Positions 17,342 through 26,282 of a stretch of 64,000 bases of DNA are shown here, one piece after another; the stretch's first letter is position 1, and each line of letters starts with the position of its first letter. The DNA comes from Selenomonas sputigena ATCC 35185 (GTDB lineage Bacteria; Bacillota; Negativicutes; Selenomonadales; Selenomonadaceae). The notes under the pieces were generated by a model. It did not search any database. It worked only from the letters and a program-made list of their open reading frames with translations, and was not told the DNA's origin. The stretch covers positions 1,853,501-1,917,500 of the forward strand of contig NC_015437.1 of NCBI RefSeq assembly GCF_000208405.1, written 5' to 3'. The translations under genes and the position numbers were made by a program.

Positions 17342-17653
17342 CCTTTCCCTTAACTCTCTCTAAAGTTCGACGGAATGAGAAAAAATCCTCTCCTGCCGAA
17401 ATTCTTTTTTTCAAAAAGGCGAAGCAAAAAGCAACCGCGCTTCGCGTACAGGCTGAAAATCATTGCTCAAATCTATGCATCATGATTAACAAATTTATCC
17501 ATCGTAATTTTGCACTTTCTATTCTACCATAAAATCGAAAAGTATTCACTCCATTTCTCAGTTTTTTTTAACGACTGTAAAATAGTCCTATACGAGGCAA
17601 GAAAAAGGGGCAGGTTCATGCCTCAGCATGGAGCTGCCCCCTTCCTTGCTTCT
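17342..17653. other. Intergenic region between flgB and codY
   Basis: This 312-base stretch holds the codY terminator (17602-17642) and an AT-rich segment that should contain the flagellar operon promoter on the minus strand. A TAGAAT hexamer (minus strand, near 17524-17529) is the best -10 candidate, but no convincing -35, sigma-D or CodY-binding site was found. No gene is apparent. Confidence 0.5.
17602..17642 (-). terminator. Rho-independent terminator after codY
   Basis: A stem of AAGGGGGCAG paired with CTGCCCCTT, followed on the minus strand by a run of T residues (CCCCTTTTTC), starts 12 bases after the codY stop codon. It should separate codY transcripts from the flagellar operon. Confidence 0.85.
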
Positions 17654-18430
17654 TCAGTTTTCCACCCTTTGAAGTTCTTCGAGCAAATAGGGATTGAGCA
17701 CCTTGATGTGCGTCCCCTTCATGCCGAGCGACTTCGATTGGATGAGTCCCGCCGACTCAAATTTTCTCAGCGCATTGACGATGACGGAGCGCGTGATCTT
17801 CGCGCGATCCGCAATCTTCGAGGCGACGAGCAGTCCCTCGGATCCTTCCAGTTCGGCAAAGATGCTCTTCGCCGCCTTGACCTCCGAGAAGGAGAGCGTC
17901 GCCAAGGCGATCTGCACCGTCGCTTTCTTGCGCGCCTCGATCTCGATCTGCTGCGTGCGGTCGCGCAGCATCTCCATGCCGACGACCGTCGCACCGTACT
18001 CGGCAAGAATCAGATCGGCTTCCGTGAAATCCGTGTCATACTTCGCGATGATCAATGTGCCGATGCGGTCGCCCACACCATAGATCGGCACGATCGTCGT
18101 GTTCTTTCCCTCAAATCGACAGTCTGTATCCTCCGTGAAGGCGCAGATTCCCGTCTTTGACTTCAAGTTCGGCGACGTTTCGTCCATCTTCAAGAGCCAG
18201 CTCACATATCGCTTGGGGAAGTTCCCCTGCTGCACGACATTCGCGAGCATCAAGTCGCACTCGAAATCATCGATGAAGGCATGACCGAAGATCTTGCCCG
18301 CCTTGTTCACAATATAGACATTCGCATCGATCACCGCGCTCAAGACGCGCGATATGCTGTCGTACTCGACACTCTCTGCGCGCTGCAGCAGACGGTTGAT
18401 CTTCCTCGTTTTCTCCAGTAATGTCGCCAT
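17654..18430 (-). CDS. codY: Global nutritional regulator CodY
   Basis: CodY represses starvation, amino-acid and motility genes when GTP and branched-chain amino acids are plentiful. The 258-residue protein has the N-terminal GAF ligand-binding domain (LEKTRKINRLLQ to about residue 155) and the C-terminal winged helix with recognition signature ASKIADRAKITRSVIVNALR. Length matches Bacillus CodY (259). It sits immediately upstream of flgB as in Bacillus, but the genes expected on its other side (hslU, hslV) are about 36 kb away. A promoter with a CodY-box-like spacer lies upstream. Confidence 0.96.
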   Translation of the reverse strand: MATLLEKTRKINRLLQRAESVEYDSISRVLSAVIDANVYIVNKAGKIFGHAFIDDFECDLMLANVVQQGNFPKRYVSWLLKMDETSPNLKSKTGICAFTEDTDCRFEGKNTTIVPIYGVGDRIGTLIIAKYDTDFTEADLILAEYGATVVGMEMLRDRTQQIEIEARKKATVQIALATLSFSEVKAAKSIFAELEGSEGLLVASKIADRAKITRSVIVNALRKFESAGLIQSKSLGMKGTHIKVLNPYLLEELQRVEN

Positions 18431-18494
18431 GCAAATTCCATTCCTTTCTCCACGGCAATACGACTTCCAAATTCAGGCTATTGCCTGCATCTTC

Positions 18495-18522
18495 ATTTTA
18501 ACACATTTTTCTAAATAATCAA
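18495..18522 (-). promoter_or_regulatory. codY promoter with CodY-box-like spacer
   Basis: On the minus strand, TTGATT (18517-18522), a 16-base spacer and TAAAAT (18495-18500) form a sigma-A-like promoter 64 bases before codY. The spacer region 18505-18519 (minus strand ATTATTTAGAAAAAT) matches 11 of 15 positions of the known CodY consensus AATTTTCWGAAAATT. This suggests autoregulation but is unproven. Confidence 0.55.
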
Positions 18523-18591
18523 AGATGCGGGAAAGAAATGTTGAATTTTTCTCGATTTTTTCGTCAATGGCACGAGAGAACGCTCACGCTT

Positions 18592-19335
18592 TCATATCAC
18601 CCCAGCCATCGCCTCGCGGAACACCTTGCCCAAGGAATCGTGAATCACGAGATCCGCCCTTTCGTCCGCCTTCGTCGCCGTCTTGTTGATGAGCACGAGA
18701 CGCCTGCCTTTGAAACAGCGCAGAAGTCCCGCCGCCGGATAGACGACGAGCGATGTGCCGCCGACGATGAGGAGATCCGCCGCAGAAATCGCACGTACAG
18801 CGGCATCGAGCACATCGGCATCGAGGCTTTCCTCATAGAGCACGACATCCGGCTTCACGATGCCGCCGCACTTCGTGCAATGCGGCACTCCCTCGCTCGC
18901 CTGCAGAAATCTTTCATCGTAAAACGCACGGCAGTCCATGCAGTAACTGCGCCGGATCGATCCATGCAGTTCCAGCACGCGCGAAGAGCCGGCTTCCTGG
19001 TGCAGTCCGTCGATGTTCTGCGTGACGACGGCCTTGAGCTTTCCCATGCGCTCAAGCGCGGCGAGCGCCTTGTGACAATCGTTCGGTTTGGCTTCCATAT
19101 AAACGAGCCGCTTGCGGTAAAAATCGAAGAATTCCTCAGGGCAGCGCTCGAAAAACGTATGCGAGACAAGCTCTTCGGGAGAAACGTGCTGTGCGAGCAT
19201 CTTGCTGTAGATTCCCGTGGCGCTGCGAAAATCGGGAATGCCCGATTCCGTCGAAACGCCGGCGCCGCCGAAGAATACGATGTCGTCACTTTCCTTCAAT
19301 AGATTCTGGAATACGGCGATCTTTTCATCCTCCAT
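18592..19335 (-). CDS. Sir2-family NAD-dependent protein deacylase (sirtuin)
   Basis: Sirtuins remove acyl groups from lysines using NAD. The 247-residue protein has the NAD-binding motif GAGVSTESGIPDFRS (about residues 22-36), catalytic TQNIDGLHQ and HGS histidine motif, a four-cysteine zinc site (CMDC and CTKC) and the VVGGTSLVVYPAAG-type Rossmann end. The ATG at 19335 follows a strong GAGGGGG site by 8 bases; earlier in-frame ATG (19359) and TTG (19383) exist. It is the last gene of a run that includes glycosyltransferases; targets are unknown. Confidence 0.93.
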   Translation of the reverse strand: MEDEKIAVFQNLLKESDDIVFFGGAGVSTESGIPDFRSATGIYSKMLAQHVSPEELVSHTFFERCPEEFFDFYRKRLVYMEAKPNDCHKALAALERMGKLKAVVTQNIDGLHQEAGSSRVLELHGSIRRSYCMDCRAFYDERFLQASEGVPHCTKCGGIVKPDVVLYEESLDADVLDAAVRAISAADLLIVGGTSLVVYPAAGLLRCFKGRRLVLINKTATKADERADLVIHDSLGKVFREAMAGVI

Positions 19336-19379
19336 TGCTTTCGCCCCCTCTTCTGCCATTTTCCGTGCATCCTGCAAAT

Positions 19380-21485
19380 TCAAACGTCATCAGCGATTTC
19401 GCGGTATATATCCTCCAAGTCCTTCATATAGCCCTTCACATCCATCAGCGGCGAAGTTTCCATGCGCGCGCGCAGGTCACGATGCAGGCGGCACAGGATG
19501 TCTGGCGAGTCCGCAAGCTCCACGGCTTTTCGCACATATTCCATATCGCCTCGCGCTACGAGCTGTGAAAGCCCCGCATTTTCCAAGATACTTGTCGAAA
19601 AGCGCGAGCCATGCGTGCCGCCCGCCTTCGTGATGACGGGCACGCCCATGTAGAGCGCCTCGCACGTCGTGACGCCGCCCGTATAAGGGAAGGTGTCGAG
19701 CGCGATGTCGATGTCCGTGTACTGCTCAAGATAATCGGGGCTGTACGGACGAAGCTCGACCTGTGCGAACGGTATGCCGAAGCGCTGCAGACGCTCCTTC
19801 ACGATCTTCCTGCCCGCCGCAATGCTGCAGATCTTGCTCTTGACGACGAGCCGCGCCCCCTTCATGCGCTCAAGCACGCCGCGCCACAAGGCGAGCATAT
19901 CGTCCGACACCTTGGAGAAATTGTTGAAACTGCCGAACGTGATATAGCCGTTCCTCACAAACGGCGCCTCCCCGCCGCTCTTCGGCATATCGCGCAGCAC
20001 GGGCACATAACAGAGGTGGCTGTGCGGCATGCGCAGCACCTTCTCTGAAAAGCCACGCGCCCCCATGTCCCACGGCGAGCAATAGATGTCGGAAAGGAAG
20101 TAATCGACCGCACGAAGCCCCGTCGTCGCCATGTAGCCGATCGCCGTCAGCTGCACGGGCGCAGGCCGCCGGGCGAGCACGGGCAGACCGCTTCCCTGCG
20201 TGTGCCCGGCGAGGTCGACGAGAATGTCGATGCCATCCCTCTCGATGAGCCGTGCCGCATCCCTCGCCGAAAGGCGCGAGATGTCCTTCCACCGTACGCC
20301 TTTCTGGCGAAAGAGCGAGGTCACACGGTCGCGCTTGCCCCGTGCATAGCAGGTGACTTCAAAAGAAGCGGCGTCAAAATCGCGCACGAGCGGCATGAAG
20401 AAATATGCCGCCGCATGAAGGCGGAAATCGGGCGAGATATAGCCGATGCGCAATTTGCGGCTGAAGGTGCGCGTGCGCCTCTTTTCCATGGGCGGCGCCG
20501 TCGGCTGGATGCGGACAGCCGGCTGAGTTCTCTGCGCCGGCGACAGCGAAAGGCGTGCGCCGCTAAAAAGCGAGGCGGCGCGCGCCTCTCGCCGCTCCTT
20601 GCTTCTTCGCTCCTCTTCCAATTCCTTCTTGAACGCCTCGTACTCCTTTTCCTCTTCCATGCGCCTTTGATTTGCCCGCGCTTCCCATGCCCATAGACGA
20701 AGTGAATCCTCGTTCTGCGGCTTCGGCAAGGCCTTCTGCGCGAGACGCGAAAGAGGCTCGCGTTCCTGCTTCGCCTGCTGCGCCACAAGCGCCGCACCGC
20801 GCCGCTCGTGATCGGCTTCCGATCTGGCCGCCGCCATGGCCTCCCCGACGGAAAGCGCCGCCTTCGGCTGCAATGCCCCCGCCTCTGCCGCCTCGGTGCG
20901 ATACGGATGACAGATCTTGACGCCTTCGAAAAATTTTTCATAGCCGCGATGGAGACGCAGGGATTCAGCGGGCGTCCTCGTGCGGTAATTCGAGCAGAAG
21001 AGCGCCTTGCTGTAGCACTCCGCCGCCTCCTCGCCCGTCAGCATATCACTCGCCGCCAGAAGCGTGTTCATGGCAAACTCCGGCTCCGCCGCGAGAAGCC
21101 ACGCGTCGGAGAGCCACGCGAGCGCCTTGAAGCGCACGTAGCGAAGCGACTGCGTCCAAAGCGATTCAGCGACCTTCTCCGTCGCCTGCACGATGGAGAG
21201 AAGCTCCTTGATTTCCTCCTCCAAGGCGAAGTCCGCGGAGAAGAATGCGGCGCGTACGAGACGCGCACGCAAATTCCCCGGCTCGCGCTCTTCGGCACGC
21301 GCTATATACTCCTTCGCACTCTCTCGCTCATCCATATAGAAAGACGCCTCTGCCATGATGGCATAGGCGTCCGCGTCCTCCGGCACGATCTGCAGAATCT
21401 CCTTCGCCGAAGCGCGCATGCCGCGAAAATCGCCCTGGTTTGCAAATCGGTTGGCTATTCCGATCCAATTCTCTTTGTCGTCCAT
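19380..21485 (-). CDS. TPR protein with GT41 (O-GlcNAc transferase/SPINDLY-like) catalytic domain
   Basis: This 701-residue cytosolic protein begins with TPR-like helices (about residues 1-180) and a Lys/Glu/Arg-rich linker (about 250-325). A GT41-family domain follows with LRIGYISPDFRLHAAAYFF, DILVDLAGHTQGSGLPVLAR, ITFGSFNNFSKVSDDMLALW and ALDTFPYTGGVTTCEALYMG, the hallmarks of UDP-sugar O-glycosyltransferases acting on proteins. The start at 21485 (GGAG site, MDDKENWIG) is preferred over a non-homologous upstream extension. Next to the flagellar locus and two other sugar-related genes, flagellin modification is a fair inference. Confidence 0.88.
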   Translation of the reverse strand: MDDKENWIGIANRFANQGDFRGMRASAKEILQIVPEDADAYAIMAEASFYMDERESAKEYIARAEEREPGNLRARLVRAAFFSADFALEEEIKELLSIVQATEKVAESLWTQSLRYVRFKALAWLSDAWLLAAEPEFAMNTLLAASDMLTGEEAAECYSKALFCSNYRTRTPAESLRLHRGYEKFFEGVKICHPYRTEAAEAGALQPKAALSVGEAMAAARSEADHERRGAALVAQQAKQEREPLSRLAQKALPKPQNEDSLRLWAWEARANQRRMEEEKEYEAFKKELEEERRSKERREARAASLFSGARLSLSPAQRTQPAVRIQPTAPPMEKRRTRTFSRKLRIGYISPDFRLHAAAYFFMPLVRDFDAASFEVTCYARGKRDRVTSLFRQKGVRWKDISRLSARDAARLIERDGIDILVDLAGHTQGSGLPVLARRPAPVQLTAIGYMATTGLRAVDYFLSDIYCSPWDMGARGFSEKVLRMPHSHLCYVPVLRDMPKSGGEAPFVRNGYITFGSFNNFSKVSDDMLALWRGVLERMKGARLVVKSKICSIAAGRKIVKERLQRFGIPFAQVELRPYSPDYLEQYTDIDIALDTFPYTGGVTTCEALYMGVPVITKAGGTHGSRFSTSILENAGLSQLVARGDMEYVRKAVELADSPDILCRLHRDLRARMETSPLMDVKGYMKDLEDIYREIADDV

Positions 21486-21511
21486 AAAGCACACGCTCCA
21501 ACAAGTATAGT

Positions 21512-22195
21512 CTAAACCTCCGGGCACAATTCCGCGCCGTATTCTCGAAGAAAGATCTTCTGATACTCCTTATAGCTTTTGGCGAGCGGCTTCTCCACGG
21601 GACAGTGGATGCACCAAAATCCCGCCTCCTGATTCGGCACGACCGTCCGAAACCCGAGCCTGGAGAACTCCTTGCACTGCGACGTGTCGTAAAGATGCCA
21701 GCCCGTGAAAAGATCTTCGCGCCAGGGCACGTCGTACTGCGTCGCAAGGAAGAGTCCGTCCGCCGCTTCGACGTCGATGCTCTCGCCGTCCGGCTCCCTC
21801 ATGCGCGTGTCGACGATGCTCTCCGCCTCGCACGCGTGAAGCACGCGTCCATAGCAGCGAAGCCCGTCCCACCACACGCCGCTTTCGGGCAGCGAACGGC
21901 AGCCGATGACGCCGATCATGCCGATGCTCTCATCTGCAAAGATATTCAACATCGCCCGTGGAAAATCCTTGTTGACGAGCAAGGTGTCCTGATGCAGATA
22001 GACCTTGTAGCGCGCCCGCGACCTCGCCATGCCCTCGTTGTACCCCGCCGCCATCGACGCGGCGCCGCGCACGGCGATGTACTCGGCGCAAAAGCCTTCG
22101 GGCAAACGCAGATGGCGCAGGTAGAGCAGACACTCCGCGTACCATGCCTCATCGTTGACGCAGGTGATGAAGGCGATCGCCCTCTCATCCTTCAT
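21512..22195 (-). CDS. GT2-like glycosyltransferase (PF13712 type)
   Basis: A 227-residue soluble glycosyltransferase of the small GT-A type. It starts MKDERAIAFITCVNDEAWYA and contains the KVYLHQDTLLVNKDFPRAML segment (the HQD metal/nucleotide motif), then MIGVIGCRSLPESGVWWDG and an LFTGWHLYDTSQCKEF acceptor region. The start at 22195 has an AAAGGAG site nine bases upstream; it overlaps the 3' end of the preceding methyltransferase-like gene by 11 bases. Sugar donor and acceptor are not predictable; its neighbour is the GT41 gene. Confidence 0.8.
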   Translation of the reverse strand: MKDERAIAFITCVNDEAWYAECLLYLRHLRLPEGFCAEYIAVRGAASMAAGYNEGMARSRARYKVYLHQDTLLVNKDFPRAMLNIFADESIGMIGVIGCRSLPESGVWWDGLRCYGRVLHACEAESIVDTRMREPDGESIDVEAADGLFLATQYDVPWREDLFTGWHLYDTSQCKEFSRLGFRTVVPNQEAGFWCIHCPVEKPLAKSYKEYQKIFLREYGAELCPEV

Positions 22196-23132
22196 CTTCC
22201 GCCGCTCCTTTCGCACTTTCTGCCGCAAGTTCCTGCAAGGCCTCCCGCACCTCGGCACGCGGAAGCCTGCGCCGTGCCGCCTCGGCAAGCTCTCGTGCCA
22301 GCTGCGGCTCTGCCGTCTGCAGGAGCACGCGCAGGAGATCCTTCTGATGCACGATGGTCTGCGCGGCAAAATCCACGAGGTATTCGAGGAAGATTCCTTC
22401 CTCGCGGCAAAGCTGCCAGAGAGCCGCTGCATTTTCTTCTGCCTCTATGCCGTACTCAAGGCGGCGCAGGAGCGTCACGAGCGTTCGTCGCACGACGGGC
22501 GTGAAGCACTCCTTCAGCGGTGCGACCTCGTCCGAGGTCCGCCGCGCACGGCAGAGCCAAAACTTCGCTTCCAAGTCGCGCCCCGGATTTTCAAATCCCT
22601 CCGCTTCCAAGTGCTCGATCACGCCCTGCGGCGCTTCGCGCCATACGGGAAGAAAAGAGACTTCCTTATAAAAGGAAGCCGCGAGCAGCGTCTCCATCTC
22701 GGGGCGAGCGAAGAGACGGCGCACAATCGCATAGAAATGCCCGTCGCGCAGATCCTCGATGACGCTCCAATGGCGCACGTTCAAGAAGCTCGTCAGGAGA
22801 TAGCCCGTCGGCCGCAGGAAGAGTCCGAACCCCGCAGCGATGTCCTGCGGATTTCCCGCCGTTTCCAGACAGCGGTCGGCGAGGATATAGTCGAAACTCT
22901 CTCTCTCAAACGGCAGGGGCGTATCGCGGTAGTCGAGGAAGAACCACGAGACGTCAAGCCCCTGAAGTTCGGGTGCATCGGCAGCATCCGTTTCCGCCGT
23001 CACGGCGAAGAGAGCAGCGGCGGGCATCATCTCGCGCAGTTTAGGCAGATAGGCGAGGCTTTCCACGACGAGCACGGAGAGAGCGGAGCACGTCGGCGCG
23101 AGAAAGCGCAGCAAGCCGCCGCCGTATTCCAT
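22185..23132 (-). CDS. Methyltransferase-like protein of unknown specificity
   Basis: A 315-residue protein whose first 150 residues resemble a class I SAM-dependent methyltransferase fold: VLVVESLAYLPKLREM strand and loop, LPFERESFDYILADRCLETA and then GFGLFLRPTGYLLTSFLNV. The glycine-rich SAM loop is degenerate, so activity is uncertain. The C-terminal half is helical and Leu/Ala/Arg-rich. ATG at 23132 is preferred; a TTG at 23165 would overlap the upstream gene. It is co-transcribed with two glycosyltransferases. Confidence 0.6.
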   Translation of the reverse strand: MEYGGGLLRFLAPTCSALSVLVVESLAYLPKLREMMPAAALFAVTAETDAADAPELQGLDVSWFFLDYRDTPLPFERESFDYILADRCLETAGNPQDIAAGFGLFLRPTGYLLTSFLNVRHWSVIEDLRDGHFYAIVRRLFARPEMETLLAASFYKEVSFLPVWREAPQGVIEHLEAEGFENPGRDLEAKFWLCRARRTSDEVAPLKECFTPVVRRTLVTLLRRLEYGIEAEENAAALWQLCREEGIFLEYLVDFAAQTIVHQKDLLRVLLQTAEPQLARELAEAARRRLPRAEVREALQELAAESAKGAAEDEG

Positions 23133-23161
23133 GAGATCGCCTCGCTCTTCACCCGCGTCCC

Positions 23162-24235
23162 TCAATGCATCTTGCGCGCCATCTCGCGCGCATTCTCCTT
23201 GAGTTCATCCGGCGTATGACCCTTGAGCCGCCACAGGCGCGTCGTCGCGTGCAGAGCGATCACGAGTTTCGTCATCTCCTCTTCTGCCGCCTCATCGTCA
23301 AGCTTGCCCAACGTTTCCAAAAACGCGGCGACGTCCTTCATGCTGCCGCCGTTCTGGAAGAGCAGGAGGATTTTCCCGACGGCTTCCGCCGCCTGCAGAA
23401 CCTCCATCGAGAGCTTCGCCATGAAGAACTGCGCGAGCTTCTTGTAGGCGAGCGTCGCCTCGATATAGCCCTCCTCTCCCGCATCGTAAACCTTGCCGTA
23501 AGAAATCTCGGCAAAAGGAAGATCCTCCTTCTCTTTCTGCTCCCTCTCGAGCCACGGCGCACTCAAAAGCGTATGATATGCCAAGCCTCGCTCCGTGCCG
23601 ACGACTTCCTTGTGCCAGCAGGAGCCGTTGAGCATCACGCCCATGAAGGCGGAAAATTCAAGGCGCTGACCCTCTTCGAGATACGCGTTGACCATGGCGA
23701 AAAGCTTGTCGTAGTCGAGGAAGCCATAGTAGAAGAGAAGCCCCGTCGCGAGGCGCATGATCTCCGTATTGAGACGCACGGCATCCTCATAAGCTGCGGA
23801 ATCGAGCTTCTTAAAGATTTCGGCCATCTCCTCCGGCATGTACCAATAGAGCTTGCCTCCATCCGCACCGACCGCCATGATGCCGAGTCCGCACAGATAG
23901 TCGATGCGCACATCGTCCTCGCGGAAGTCATCGGCAAGCCCGCCCTTCTCCTGTATATGGCGAAACGCCTGGTACTGCTCCTCAAACGCCGACGGCAGCC
24001 AGCGCTCGGCAAACTGCACGGCGGCAGGCAAAAGCGTGTCGATGAGCGCAGGCAGCGTCATGCCCTCCGTCCCCTCCAGGCAGAGGTTGTACGCCAAGTC
24101 GTCCAGCTCTTCGCGCGACAGGCAGCCCAGAGCCTCCTTGAGCGTGCGGCTTTCGGGCAGTGCGCGGCGATAAAAGCGCTTTCTGCGCTCCTCCTCGCCC
24201 ATCAGGATTCCATCCAATCTCGCCTTCTTCTCCAT
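23162..24235 (-). CDS. Unknown cytosolic protein in the glycosylation-linked cluster
   Basis: A 357-residue, highly acidic and helical protein with no recognised catalytic motif, signal peptide or membrane segment. It starts MEKKARLDGILMGEEERRKR; an AAAGGA site lies seven bases before the ATG at 24235. Segments such as REELDDLAYNLCLEGTEGM and VDAYLEEGQ-like helices suggest repeat-like packing. It leads the run of methyltransferase-like and glycosyltransferase genes. No function is proposed. Confidence 0.75.
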   Translation of the reverse strand: MEKKARLDGILMGEEERRKRFYRRALPESRTLKEALGCLSREELDDLAYNLCLEGTEGMTLPALIDTLLPAAVQFAERWLPSAFEEQYQAFRHIQEKGGLADDFREDDVRIDYLCGLGIMAVGADGGKLYWYMPEEMAEIFKKLDSAAYEDAVRLNTEIMRLATGLLFYYGFLDYDKLFAMVNAYLEEGQRLEFSAFMGVMLNGSCWHKEVVGTERGLAYHTLLSAPWLEREQKEKEDLPFAEISYGKVYDAGEEGYIEATLAYKKLAQFFMAKLSMEVLQAAEAVGKILLLFQNGGSMKDVAAFLETLGKLDDEAAEEEMTKLVIALHATTRLWRLKGHTPDELKENAREMARKMH

Positions 24236-24287
24236 GAAATCTTCCTTTCTCATCGTGGCTTTCCCACTGCAGCAAACGCATTCCATC

Positions 24288-25484
24288 TCATTGGAAATAC
24301 TCGGCAATTCCTGCCGCGATGCCCTGCGCGGCATTCTCCACGCCCTCCTCCGAATTCATCATCTGCTCCTCGCGCGGATTGGAAACAAAGGCCGTCTCCA
24401 AGAGCATCGCGGGCATATCCGTATGACGGCACACATAGAAGGCGCACGGCTTCGTGCCGCGGTCGAGCGTACCGAGGCGGCGCAGCACGCCGCGCTTGAC
24501 GCAGTCGGCAAGACGCGTGCTGTCAGCCGACCCTCTCTCGTAATAGTAGCCCGTCGTGCCGTGCGCTTCAGGCCCGGAGAAAGCATCGAGATGTATGCTG
24601 AGGAAGATGTCCGCCGAATTTTGATTCGCGATGTCACAGCGAGCCTGCAATTCCTCCACATCCGTCGCCTTCGCCTTCTTCGGCGAAACCTCCGTGTCCT
24701 CCGTGCGCGTCAGAATGACCTCTGCCCCCTCGGCTTCCAAGAGTACCTTGAGTCTTTTCGCGATGCGGAGCGCGATGCTCTTTTCCGTCACGCCCGTCGG
24801 CCCGATGGCGCCCGTGTCGCTGCCGCCGTGCCCGGGATCGAGGACGATGCGCTTGCCGTCAATGCCCGGCGCTGCGCTGCTCTGGCTTCTCGGGCGTGCC
24901 GGCACGGAGGCCGACCCTGCGGAAGACGCATCATCCGATCCTCCCGCCGTCTCCACTTCGCCCGACGGATTTCTCCCGCGCTCGAAGTCGATGTTCGAAC
25001 CGCCCGAAGAAGCTCCTCCTGCGGAGGACGCGCTGCTGCCCGCACTGCCCGAAAGATTGCCAAAATCCATGACCACGCGGTACGGCACAGGGCCGCCTTC
25101 CAGAGAGAACACGTCGTAATTGCTGCTGCTCTTATACATCTCCGTCTCCACGACGATGCGCACCGTAGTCGGATCGAACTGCCCGAGGCGCACTTTCGTC
25201 GCGAACCGGCTCTCGATCTTCTGGCTCTTTGCAACGGAAGGCGCGAGGCGTGCGCCCGAAATGTCGACGACGACGCGCCCGGGCGAGGCGAGCGTCATCG
25301 ACTTGTAGTCAACCTCGCCGTCCGCATCGACGACGATGCGCACCTTCTCCTTGTCCGCATGGACGCGCACATTCTTGATCTGAGCCAAAGAAGCCGCCTG
25401 CGCCGTCGGAGGTGCCAAGAAGCTCAAGAAAAACGCGCCCAAAGCGAAAACGAAAAAGAAAAGCCAACGAAACGACACGTTCAT
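24288..25484 (-). CDS. N-acetylmuramoyl-L-alanine amidase with AMIN domain (AmiC-like)
   Basis: A secreted peptidoglycan amidase of 398 residues: signal peptide (about residues 1-30, FFFVFALGAFFLSFLAPPTAQA), an AMIN domain (about 35-130) for septal targeting, a Ser/Gly-rich linker (about 140-200) and an Amidase_3 zinc domain. The zinc ligands are seen in RIVLDPGHGGSDTGA, TGVTEKSIAL and IFLSIHLDAFSG, with the catalytic Glu in LLETAFVSNPREEQ. ATG at 25484 follows an AGGAGG site by seven bases. It likely splits daughter cells or remodels the wall. Confidence 0.92.
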   Translation of the reverse strand: MNVSFRWLFFFVFALGAFFLSFLAPPTAQAASLAQIKNVRVHADKEKVRIVVDADGEVDYKSMTLASPGRVVVDISGARLAPSVAKSQKIESRFATKVRLGQFDPTTVRIVVETEMYKSSSNYDVFSLEGGPVPYRVVMDFGNLSGSAGSSASSAGGASSGGSNIDFERGRNPSGEVETAGGSDDASSAGSASVPARPRSQSSAAPGIDGKRIVLDPGHGGSDTGAIGPTGVTEKSIALRIAKRLKVLLEAEGAEVILTRTEDTEVSPKKAKATDVEELQARCDIANQNSADIFLSIHLDAFSGPEAHGTTGYYYERGSADSTRLADCVKRGVLRRLGTLDRGTKPCAFYVCRHTDMPAMLLETAFVSNPREEQMMNSEEGVENAAQGIAAGIAEYFQ

Positions 25485-25505
25485 GCGAAACCCTCCTGTC
25501 AAACC

Positions 25506-26282
25506 TCAAAGCATGTTGCGCAGGAACGCCTGCGTGCGCTCCTCCTGCGGCTGTTGGAAAAGGTCTCGGGGCTTTCCCTGCTCCACGATCGTACCATCCG
25601 CCATGAACACCACTTGCTGTGACACCTCACGCGCGAACGCCATCTCATGCGTCACGACGACCATCGTCATGTGCTCTGCCGCTAGTTCGCGCATCGTCTT
25701 CAAGACCTCGCCCGTAAGCTCAGGGTCGAGCGCCGACGTCGGCTCGTCGAACAGCATGATCTCGGGCCGCATGGCGAGGGCACGCGCGATGGCGACGCGC
25801 TGCTGCTGCCCGCCCGACAGGCGTGCAGGGTAGGCGTCGCGCTTGTCAAAAAGCCCGACCTTTCGGAGAAGTTCCTCCGCCGTCGGCAGGATTTCCTCGC
25901 GCTTCATGCCCTTGACCTCGACAGGCGCCTCCAACAGATTCTGCAGCACCGTCATGTGCGGGAAGAGGTTGAACTGCTGAAAGACCATGCCCATCTTCAA
26001 CAGAAGGGTGCGGCACTTCCCGCTCGAAGCGTACTCCGTATGACCGTCCTCGTTCTCTGCAGCGAGGAAGTCCCCATCAATCTCGATCGACCCCTTGTCG
26101 ATGTCCTCAAGCCGATTGATGCAGCGCAGCAGCGTCGACTTGCCTGAGCCAGAAGGCCCGATGATGGAAAGCGTCTCGCCGCGTTTCGCTACGAGATCGA
26201 TGCCGCGCAGCACCTCATTCGCCCCGAAGCTCTTATGGATGCCGTGCATGCGGATTGCCGGCTCATTCATCGTACTTGCCAT
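25506..26282 (-). CDS. Polar amino-acid ABC transporter ATP-binding protein
   Basis: A 258-residue ATPase of the GlnQ/HisP type. It has Walker [11 protein letters not shown] loop [17 protein letters not shown], signature [15 protein letters not shown], Walker [17 protein letters not shown] and switch histidine [13 protein letters not shown]. It overlaps the permease gene by 20 bases and has its own GGAGG site. The substrate cannot be told from the ATPase; no periplasmic binding protein gene is adjacent. Confidence 0.92.
   Translation of the reverse strand: MASTMNEPAIRMHGIHKSFGANEVLRGIDLVAKRGETLSIIGPSGSGKSTLLRCINRLEDIDKGSIEIDGDFLAAENEDGHTEYASSGKCRTLLLKMGMVFQQFNLFPHMTVLQNLLEAPVEVKGMKREEILPTAEELLRKVGLFDKRDAYPARLSGGQQQRVAIARALAMRPEIMLFDEPTSALDPELTGEVLKTMRELAAEHMTMVVVTHEMAFAREVSQQVVFMADGTIVEQGKPRDLFQQPQEERTQAFLRNML

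Noticed and set aside
22185-24499. Long plus-strand ORFs opposite the 22-24 kb genes
   Set aside because: Arg/His/Leu-rich composition typical of antisense frames in GC-rich DNA; no ribosome-binding sites, and the minus-strand genes are continuous, overlapping and better supported.
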